Below, piece by piece: positions 1 through 5,379 of a stretch of DNA of 6,981 nt. How positions within the stretch are numbered: position 1 is the stretch's first letter; each line of letters opens with the position of its first letter. Origin of the DNA: an uncultured Eubacteriales bacterium (GTDB taxonomy: Bacteria; Bacillota; Clostridia; Oscillospirales; Ruminococcaceae); NCBI GenBank assembly GCA_902493155.1, contig CABUOE010000119.1, positions 1 through 6,981 on the forward strand. Direction: 5' to 3'. The translations under genes were made by a program, and so were the position numbers. The notes below the pieces were generated by a model. It saw only the letters and a program-made list of their open reading frames with translations. It was not told the DNA's origin and did no database searches.

Positions 1-2835
1 CACCTGCTCAAAGGCTGCAGCCGCACCAAGATTAATGGTAATTTCGGTATTCTGGTCGGATTTTTCATAGCCGACCCAAGCGGAATTGGTCGCATCCAAC
101 GGTCCGCTGCGCCCATCGGTCAGTTTTGTCAGAGCAGAACTGTCGGGATGCGCTTCGTCTGCTGCTGGGTCGGAGGTATAGGGTTTGCGGGATGCGATAT
201 TGTTGGTTGCTTCATCGGGATTATCCAGTGATTTTGCGAGGATTTCCACCTCATCGATAAAGAACCATCCGCTGGGGTCTACCGCTACTCTGACATAACG
301 GGCAGTCTCCGGCTCATACATAGTGGCTTTATAACTGTAAACAAAGTTTTCGGCATTGCTGACTCCGATTCCATCGGTAGTAACCAATTTCCAGTTTTCT
401 TTGTCGTTTGAGGTATAGATAAACACGGCAGTAGGCAGCCAGATAGCCGCTCCGATGTGCTGAAGTGTATGAAAGCGAACCTCTTCAAAGGTTTTTGCAG
501 CGCCTAAATCAAATGTCATCGATACCCGCCCGACGTTGACATAAGCCGACCATGCACCGTTATAAAAACTGGGGCCGGCAACCTTTCCGTCGGTCAGCTC
601 GACACCGTTGGTATCCGGATAGTTCTCATGGGCTGGAGAAGAGGTCTCGTAAGGAACGCCCAGAGCCAGATTGTTGTTGACAGGGACGGCTCCTTCTTCC
701 AGATAGCCCGTGGGAATATCGCTGGTGGTCTGCTCCAGGACCTCAATTTCGTCTAGGAACATCCAAGCGCCCTTGCCCTGCAGATAGAACCGCAAACCGG
801 TAGCGGTAATAGCCTTATTATCCAAAGCGGCAAATACAAAATTTGCACGGGAATCGCTTGAAGCAGTTTCCCCCTCAAAAATTGTTGTCCACTCTCCGCC
901 GATCTCAGCCTGAATCTTCATCTGATACGGGGCTAAAACCGAAGGCCCGGCGGCGTTGAAGGAACTCAGCTGGATTTCCCGGAAGCTTTTTTCCTCGCCA
1001 AAGTCGAAGGTAACATCGATTGGATCCTCCGCGATGTGGAAGCCTACGTTGCTGCCGGCACCCCAATCGCTGTTCTTTTGGCCGTCGGTCAGCTTGGTAC
1101 GAGTCCTATCAGGGTAACCATCGTGAATATAGGCTCCATTTTCGACGGCGGTATCATCCGACCAGGAGGTTTCATAGGTAAGACCGGCTAAAATATTCTC
1201 ATTTTGTATTTCGTTTACCGTCAACGTGCAGACAGCGCTTTCCGCAGTGTTCTCCGCGCCGTCTTTACTATTTGTTACAACTACTTGATAGCTGCCGCTG
1301 TCAGATTCAGCCGCAGAAGCAATGGAAAGGGTATTGCTGTTTGTTCCGACTGCTGCGCCATCTTTATACCACTGATAGGAAAGCGTTCCGCCGTCGGAAA
1401 CAGATGCTACTACCGAAAGGGTGACAGGCTCTTTTGCCTGCACCTGCATTTCAGCATCCAAATCGGTAGTGATAACCGGTTTCTCCGCAGCAGCGCCTTT
1501 TTTCATCACTTTGAGCTGACAGGTCTGGCTCTTTGTAGTTACGGCTTTGCCGTCCAGTGTATTGGTGGCCTCTACATAATAGGCTCCGCTGTCAGACATT
1601 GCTGCACTGTCAATCACAAAGTTATTGCTGTCGGTGCCGATCGGCGTCTCATCTTTGTACCACTGATAGGAAAGTGTACCGCCGTCCGAAACAGAAGCTT
1701 CCACGCTTAATGTAACCCTATCGCCTTCTTCCGCCGACATGGTTTCAGAAAAGCTTTCCGTTACCTTGGGTTTCTGCGGGCCAGCTGTCTTTGGCTCATC
1801 GGAAAGTACTCTGATTTCGCCTACCAGCACCCAATATTTACCTGGGAATGTTAAGCGCAGGTACTGGGCTTCAACAGCCACTGACGACACATGAGTAAAG
1901 TTAAAAAGCCCCCTATCGGGTGTCTCAGAAGGCTTTTGCCCCGAAACATATTCGGTAAATTGGCTCCCATCGGTGGAATAGGAAAAGGAAACCGTATCGG
2001 GATATCCGATACCTCCACCGGGCACATCTCTTAAGAAAAGGGCCTCTACCCCCCGAAATTGCTGTATGGAGCCTAAATCGACGGTAATATTTACATCTCC
2101 GTCGATACCCGAGTATCCCACCCAGCCTCCGTCATAGCTATCGGCAGGAGGGGCAAAACCGTCAGTCAGTTCTCCGCCGCTGTCCGGGAAACTGCTGTGA
2201 GGATCAGGATCAGAGATATAGCTGGCGCCTTCTGCAATATTGTATTCCGGCAAAACAATCTGCTTCTTCTGGAGCACCCGGATTTCCCCGATGAAGACCC
2301 AGCTGCTGGCCGGAAAACTCAAACGGACATACTGCGCCTTCAGATCTTCAGAGCCCTGATATGTATAAGTGTAGACATTATTTTCGGGAGCATCGGAAGG
2401 GATGCTTCCTATATGGAACTCGATAAAATCCTGCCCGTTATCGGAATAGGAAAAGGTAAAGGGCTGGGGATAACCGACTCCTCCCCCGGCAATGTCGTTT
2501 AAGAAAACCGCTTCCACGCCCTGAAACCCTTGCTGGCTTCCCAAATCAATGGTGATATCGACGGTGTCATGGCCGGAAAATCCTACCCAGCGTCCATCCC
2601 ACAGAGTTTCACTGCCGTAATCTCCGTCAGTGAGCTCCCCACCGCCGTTATCGCCATAGGATGGATCCGGGGCGGCAGAGTATTGATAGGGGCTTCCCAG
2701 GGCGATATTTACGTATTCTACCATCGTATCGCCACCAGAAGCCGCACTGACGGGAATACTGCTCAACACACATGTCATGGCCAAAATCGAACTCAAACAT
2801 GTTCTGAGCCGTTTCTTCCAATTCTTTTGGTTCAT
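1..2835 (-). CDS. Large secreted multi-domain protein with discoidin-like and Ig-like modules (3' end outside window)
   Basis: An uninterrupted frame of 945 codons runs from an ATG at 2835 to the left edge, so the C-terminus is missing. AGGAGG at 2846-2841 lies 5 bases before the ATG. Residues 1-31 form a signal peptide: a basic start (KKRLR), a hydrophobic core, and PVSA before the likely cleavage. Next come discoidin-like (F5/8 type C, galactose-binding-like) modules at about 43-188 and 198-344, Ig-like modules at about 356-445 and 452-541, and discoidin-like modules at about 546-700, 722-866 and 879 onward (cut). Each discoidin-like module opens with an N-[IL]-x-x-G or similar motif and carries LTDG; the four complete ones end in [GD]-E-[IV]-x-[VI]-L. 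The Ig-like units share SYQWYKD and SDSG. The role is probably binding of glycans outside the cell, perhaps targeting a catalytic domain encoded beyond the edge. Modules 1 and 2 (GGG[VI]GYP, FSYS) resemble those I associate with DUF4855 proteins; this is from memory. Family calls are solid; enzyme activity is unknown. Confidence 0.85.
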   Translation of the reverse strand, partial: MNQKNWKKRLRTCLSSILAMTCVLSSIPVSAASGGDTMVEYVNIALGSPYQYSAAPDPSYGDNGGGELTDGDYGSETLWDGRWVGFSGHDTVDITIDLGSQQGFQGVEAVFLNDIAGGGVGYPQPFTFSYSDNGQDFIEFHIGSIPSDAPENNVYTYTYQGSEDLKAQYVRLSFPASSWVFIGEIRVLQKKQIVLPEYNIAEGASYISDPDPHSSFPDSGGELTDGFAPPADSYDGGWVGYSGIDGDVNITVDLGSIQQFRGVEALFLRDVPGGGIGYPDTVSFSYSTDGSQFTEYVSGQKPSETPDRGLFNFTHVSSVAVEAQYLRLTFPGKYWVLVGEIRVLSDEPKTAGPQKPKVTESFSETMSAEEGDRVTLSVEASVSDGGTLSYQWYKDETPIGTDSNNFVIDSAAMSDSGAYYVEATNTLDGKAVTTKSQTCQLKVMKKGAAAEKPVITTDLDAEMQVQAKEPVTLSVVASVSDGGTLSYQWYKDGAAVGTNSNTLSIASAAESDSGSYQVVVTNSKDGAENTAESAVCTLTVNEIQNENILAGLTYETSWSDDTAVENGAYIHDGYPDRTRTKLTDGQKNSDWGAGSNVGFHIAEDPIDVTFDFGEEKSFREIQLSSFNAAGPSVLAPYQMKIQAEIGGEWTTIFEGETASSDSRANFVFAALDNKAITATGLRFYLQGKGAWMFLDEIEVLEQTTSDIPTGYLEEGAVPVNNNLALGVPYETSSPAHENYPDTNGVELTDGKVAGPSFYNGAWSAYVNVGRVSMTFDLGAAKTFEEVRFHTLQHIGAAIWLPTAVFIYTSNDKENWKLVTTDGIGVSNAENFVYSYKATMYEPETARYVRVAVDPSGWFFIDEVEILAKSLDNPDEATNNIASRKPYTSDPAADEAHPDSSALTKLTDGRSGPLDATNSAWVGYEKSDQNTEITINLGAAAAFEQV
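1206..1785 (-). repeat. Tandem pair of Ig-like modules, about 97-codon period
   Basis: Two Ig-like units sit in tandem at residues about 356-445 and 452-541, with the core Trp at W392 and W489, 97 residues apart. DNA around the Trp is strongly conserved: 1359-1407 and 1650-1698 differ at only about 5 of 49 bases. This points to internal duplication or homogenisation. The rest of each unit has drifted further. Confidence 0.7.
2743..2835 (-). other. Sec signal peptide of the discoidin protein
   Basis: The first 31 residues have the three-part layout of a Sec signal: positive charges at K4, K7, K8, R9 and R11, a hydrophobic stretch around residues 14-27, and a small-residue site V-S-A at 29-31 followed by A-S-G-G. 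No lipobox cysteine follows, so release or wall attachment by a distal domain is more likely than lipoprotein anchoring. Confidence 0.8.
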
Positions 2836-2879
2836 ATGCTCCTCCTCAAAATACATTCCAGTTAAATATCAATCTGATA

Positions 2880-2916
2880 ACTGTCTGTTTCATCTCTCCT
2901 ATCATGAACAGACAGT
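2880..2916 (-). promoter_or_regulatory. Hairpin in the leader of the discoidin-protein mRNA
   Basis: ACTGTCTGTT (2880-2889) and AACAGACAGT (2907-2916) form a perfect 10-bp inverted repeat with a 17-base loop; a further CAT/ATG pairing is possible across one bulged base. No U-tract follows on the minus strand, so it is not a terminator. It ends 44 bases upstream of the start codon. It could be an RNA structure or a protein-binding dyad. Confidence 0.5.
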
Positions 2917-2991
2917 CTGAATACCAAAAAACCTCCCCTGTACCATATTGTCAATTTTCTCATCAAAATGCTGATTTTCTTGTATTGTATA

Positions 2992-3021
2992 GTTATACTC
3001 TATTCGATTATTCAAAATCAA
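2992..3021 (-). promoter_or_regulatory. Candidate leftward promoter for the discoidin-protein gene
   Basis: On the minus strand, TTGATT (3021-3016) and TATAAC (2997-2992) are separated by 18 bases, giving 4/6 and 5/6 matches to sigma-A boxes. Transcription would begin near 2985 and give a leader of about 150 bases that includes the 2880-2916 hairpin. The -10 box lies inside the palindrome at 2987-2998. This is the best of several weak candidates in AT-rich DNA. Confidence 0.3.
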
Positions 3022-3156
3022 AAAAGCGGTTTATTTTAATTTTATAGTGTATTTTTTACCAAAAAAAAGGATCCTTAATAGACAAAATAAAAATACTAAG
3101 AAAGAATATATTGTAATATATTTTAAATTATTGTTTCCTTTTAACTTTTTCTGCTG

Positions 3157-3185
3157 TTTACATGTTTTGCTCCATTTGCTATAAT
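3157..3185 (+). promoter_or_regulatory. Strong sigma-A promoter of the regulator operon
   Basis: TTTACA (3157-3162) and a perfect TATAAT (3180-3185) are separated by exactly 17 bases, and TGC directly before the -10 box makes it an extended -10. Transcription should begin near 3192, leaving a leader of about 35 bases. ACATGTTT (3160-3167), overlapping the -35 box, is matched by AAACATGT (3198-3205) just past the expected start site. Confidence 0.8.
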
Positions 3186-3226
3186 AAAGATATCACTAAA
3201 CATGTCCACAGCAAGGAGGAGAAGTC

Positions 3227-4033
3227 ATGAGAGAAGATATCATTAATTTGCCTCCCATGGATTCAGAGGGACCTTTTTATATTCCCATGGTAGGCATCTC
3301 TTACTGTGACGGCAGTTATAAAATATCCCGTAAATGCTCGTTTACTTGCTGTATCGAATATATCTTAAAGGGCAAGGGGACGCTGGAAATCGACGGAAAG
3401 ACTTTTCATCCATCCCAGGGGGATATTTATATTCTTCCTTTGCTTTCGGATCATGTCTATTATGCCGATCCAGATGATCCCTGGGAGAAAATATGGGTCG
3501 ACGCGAGAGGGCTCCTCCCAAACGAATTACTGCGCATCTACGACATAGAAAACGTTTATCTTATCAAGGGGCTCAACCTCTATCCACAGTTCAAAGAGAT
3601 ATTCGATATGGCCGGAAATAAAAAACTGGATCCAGCTTATATCAATCAGCAGGCTGCGTTGGTCTTTCATGATATTATTCAGAAAATAGCCGCCCATCTA
3701 CATAAAAAATACACAGAAACCTCTGATGAAGCAAAAACGCTGAAAGCCTACTTGGACCGTAATATTGAATGTAATGTGAGCATCAAAGAACTGTCGGAGC
3801 TCATTTACCGCTCCCCCTCTCAAACCATACGCATTTTTAAAAAAGCATTTCAATGTACGCCCTACGATTATGCTATTAATTTAAAAATTGAAACAGCTAA
3901 ATTGTATTTAAAAAACACATCCTTGAAAATCAAAGAAATCGCTTATCAGGTCGGTTTTTCGGACGAGCATTATTTCTCCAATGTTTTCCGCTCTAAAACC
4001 GGTACGAGTCCCAAAAATTTTCGGAATATGTAG
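3227..4033 (+). CDS. AraC-family transcriptional regulator, copy 1
   Basis: This 268-residue protein has the usual length and two-part layout of AraC/XylS regulators. Residues about 20-150 form a cupin-type sensor fold, with GKGTLEIDG (49-57), PSQGDIYILP (62-71), H76-V-Y78 and DDPWEKIWVDARG (83-95). Residues about 170-268 form the double helix-turn-helix DNA-binding domain, with the first HTH near 186-207 and the second at about 235-260 (IKEIAYQVGFSDEHYFS), ending in the family-type TSPKNFR. AAGGAGG at 3213-3219 lies 7 bases before the ATG. The gene heads a two-gene operon with a close paralog 31 bases downstream and faces away from the secreted discoidin-protein gene. Such regulators commonly sense sugars and activate nearby carbohydrate genes. 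The ligand cannot be read from the sequence, and control of the divergent gene is inferred from position. Confidence 0.9.
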   Translation: MREDIINLPPMDSEGPFYIPMVGISYCDGSYKISRKCSFTCCIEYILKGKGTLEIDGKTFHPSQGDIYILPLLSDHVYYADPDDPWEKIWVDARGLLPNELLRIYDIENVYLIKGLNLYPQFKEIFDMAGNKKLDPAYINQQAALVFHDIIQKIAAHLHKKYTETSDEAKTLKAYLDRNIECNVSIKELSELIYRSPSQTIRIFKKAFQCTPYDYAINLKIETAKLYLKNTSLKIKEIAYQVGFSDEHYFSNVFRSKTGTSPKNFRNM

Positions 4034-4046
4034 CTGAGTATCCTGC

Positions 4047-4054
4047 TGAGGGGG
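4047..4054 (+). promoter_or_regulatory. Ribosome binding site of regulator copy 2, deciding the GTG start
   Basis: TGAGGGGG precedes two possible starts: TTG at 4056, only one base away, and GTG at 4065, ten bases away. Normal spacing and exact N-terminal alignment with copy 1 favour the GTG. The site is less canonical than that of copy 1. Confidence 0.55.
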
Positions 4055-4064
4055 TTTGCAAAAC

Positions 4065-4871
4065 GTGAAAGAAGATATTATCAACTTGCCGCCTACCGAA
4101 ACAAAACAGCCACTGTATATCCCCATGGTCGGAATTGCTCACTGGGATAAAAATTATTTCGTTAAAAGGAAATCTTTTTGGAGCTGCTGTATTGAATACA
4201 TTGTACAGGGAAGCGGAAGAATGGAAATTAACGGACATGTATTTTACCCCTCTAAAGGGGATATTTGCATCTTTCCTCTTTATTCCGATTACTCCTGTCG
4301 AGCGGATCCAAATGATCCTTGGGTGAGAATGTGGATCGATGCCCGTGGTGGACTTGCCAACGAGCTTTTACATCTGTATAATATTGAAAATGAATATTTA
4401 ATTCAAAATTGCGATTTATCTTTGATTTTTAACAAAGTTTTTGATACGGCCGCAAATAGGGACTTAAGTCCTACAGAATGCAATTTACAGATGTCTCTTT
4501 ATTTCTATGAAATTGTTCAAAAAATCGCTGTCCATGTGCGAAAAAATCAATCAGATATATCGGACGAGGCCAGAACATTAAAAAACTATATTGACCGCAA
4601 TATAGACTGTAATGTAAACATCAAAGAATTGTCAGCATTAATTTATCGTTCACCGTCTCAAACCATACGAATCTTCAAAAAAGCTTTCCAGTGCACTCCC
4701 TATGATTACGCCTCTAATTTGAAAATCGAAACAGCTAAATTGTACTTAAAAAACACATCTTTCAAAATCAAAGAAATCGCTTATCAAGTAGGTTTTTCGG
4801 ACGAGCATTATTTTTCCAGCGTTTTTCGCTCCAAAACAGGGATGAGTCCAAAAGAATTTCGTAACACGTAG
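4065..4871 (+). CDS. AraC-family transcriptional regulator, copy 2 (paralog of copy 1)
   Basis: With the GTG start the protein is 268 residues, the same length as copy 1, and the two align from KEDIINLPP to the end without gaps. A TTG at 4056 would add three residues but sits almost on top of the ribosome binding site. Domains match copy 1: cupin-type sensor at about 20-150 (PSKGDICIFP, NDPWVRMWIDARG) and AraC-type double HTH at about 170-268. In residues 195-268 only 6 of 74 positions differ from copy 1, whereas the sensor half is only about half identical by eye. H76 and Y78 of copy 1 are Y and C here. The genes are probably co-transcribed from the promoter at 3157-3185 and end at the terminator at 4900. 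The likely meaning is shared or overlapping DNA targets with different signals or heterodimer partners; that is inference. Confidence 0.88.
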   Translation: MKEDIINLPPTETKQPLYIPMVGIAHWDKNYFVKRKSFWSCCIEYIVQGSGRMEINGHVFYPSKGDICIFPLYSDYSCRADPNDPWVRMWIDARGGLANELLHLYNIENEYLIQNCDLSLIFNKVFDTAANRDLSPTECNLQMSLYFYEIVQKIAVHVRKNQSDISDEARTLKNYIDRNIDCNVNIKELSALIYRSPSQTIRIFKKAFQCTPYDYASNLKIETAKLYLKNTSFKIKEIAYQVGFSDEHYFSSVFRSKTGMSPKEFRNT

Positions 4872-4899
4872 TCTGTTTGTCTAGTTTTCACTCAACATC

Positions 4900-4936
4900 A
4901 ACCAGCCTTTCCAGTTTTGTGGGGCTGGTTTTTTAT
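4900..4936 (+). terminator. Rho-independent terminator of the regulator operon
   Basis: AACCAGCC (4900-4907) pairs with GGCTGGTT (4923-4930) around a 15-base loop that can add two inner C-G pairs, and a run of six T (4929-4934) follows. It begins 29 bases after the stop of regulator copy 2. Confidence 0.8.
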
Positions 4937-4964
4937 TCAGGTATCGCATGGTTTTCTTTATACA

Positions 4965-5000
4965 AAAAAGGCCCTTGATATTACTATCAAGGGCCTTTTT
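4965..5000. terminator. Bidirectional terminator between regulator operon and tRNA gene
   Basis: AAAAAGGCCCTTGATA (4965-4980) and TATCAAGGGCCTTTTT (4985-5000) form a perfect 16-bp stem with a 4-base loop and a T-run on each strand. Going left it ends the tRNA transcript five bases after the CCA end. Going right it backs up the 4900-4936 terminator. Confidence 0.92.
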
Positions 5001-5004
5001 CTAT

Positions 5005-5080
<76 letters not shown>

Positions 5081-5110
5081 ATATTTATGTCACAACTGGT
5101 GACAAATGAT

Positions 5111-5139
5111 ATAATACCACAGAGAAAAGCATTTGTCAA
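5111..5139 (-). promoter_or_regulatory. Promoter of the initiator tRNA gene
   Basis: On the minus strand a perfect TTGACA (5139-5134) is followed after 17 bases by TATTAT (5116-5111). Transcription would begin near 5104, about 24 bases before the mature 5' end. A TGTCAC/GTGACA inverted repeat (5088-5093 and 5099-5104) falls in this short leader and may help RNA processing. Confidence 0.85.
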
Positions 5140-5379
5140 GACAAAAAGTTGCAGTAAATAATAAAAATGTAAATCTTATTGCAGACGAAACCATAATCGC
5201 CTGAAGGCTCCGCATAAAAGTGAGCCAGTTTCGTACGCAGGGAGAAGTGTCCACCATTATTTTCCCGTGCGTCCCACCGCCAGAAACCGGTTTTTCTATT
5301 TATTTCGCAGACTTGCTGTTAAACTGCTCCATTTGAGGAAAACTAAAATGGTATCGTATAAAGGAAAGAGGAAATATTT
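5140..5379. other. Gene-free stretch between the tRNA promoter and the flavoprotein gene
   Basis: No coding sequence with a credible start and ribosome binding site is visible here. The left part (5140-5183) is AT-rich, with only a weak rightward promoter possibility (TTGTCA 5133-5138, 16 bases, TAAATA 5155-5160). The middle holds two adjacent hairpins (5185-5272). A 10-bp palindrome, AAACCGGTTT, lies at 5284-5293. The last bases hold the ribosome binding site of the next gene. No known riboswitch class was recognised. Confidence 0.5.
5185..5272 (+). ncRNA. Two adjacent hairpins, possible structured leader or small RNA of unknown class
   Basis: The first stem pairs ACGAAAC (5185-5191) with GTTTCGT (5228-5234) and encloses an inner stem GGCTC/GAGCC (5206-5210 and 5222-5226). 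Directly abutting it, the second stem pairs ACGCAGGGAGAA (5235-5246) with 5260-5272: 12 pairs including one G-U and one bulged G, with a 13-base loop. The two could stack coaxially. The element lies 107 bases upstream of the flavoprotein start, so a leader RNA is plausible. The strand is uncertain because hairpins read both ways, and it may also be the remnant of a lost gene. Confidence 0.35.

Larger units (their letters stand above)
2836..3226. promoter_or_regulatory. AT-rich divergent intergenic control region
   Basis: This gap of about 390 bases separates the leftward secreted-protein gene from the rightward regulator operon and is visibly richer in A/T than either neighbour. It holds a strong rightward promoter (3157-3185), a weaker leftward candidate (2992-3021), a leader hairpin (2880-2916) and short palindromes: GTATA-gt-TATAC at 2987-2998, AAGGATCCTT at 3067-3076, and a 7+4+7 inverted repeat at 3105-3122. 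Some palindromes are expected by chance in such AT-rich DNA. The arrangement fits a regulator controlling its divergent target, but no operator is proven. Confidence 0.6.

Noticed and set aside
1204..1710. 168-codon open frame on the plus strand, with similar ones at 2197-2502 and 2530-2865
   Set aside because: They lie antisense to the secreted-protein gene in codon register with it, lack ribosome binding sites, and encode no recognisable domain. The opposite strand has clear domain structure throughout.
4056..4064. TTG at 4056 as the start of regulator copy 2
   Set aside because: It is one base from the ribosome binding site, and the three extra residues have no counterpart in copy 1; the GTG at 4065 gives equal length and exact alignment.
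5185..5272. A c-di-GMP riboswitch, because ACGCA and GGG segments resemble parts of that motif
   Set aside because: The two-helix arrangement with the conserved receptor and tetraloop of that class is absent; only short, common words match.
5333..5362. TTGAGG, 18 bases, TATAAA as a promoter for the flavoprotein gene
   Set aside because: Transcription would begin around 5369, inside the ribosome binding site at 5367-5371, leaving almost no leader.
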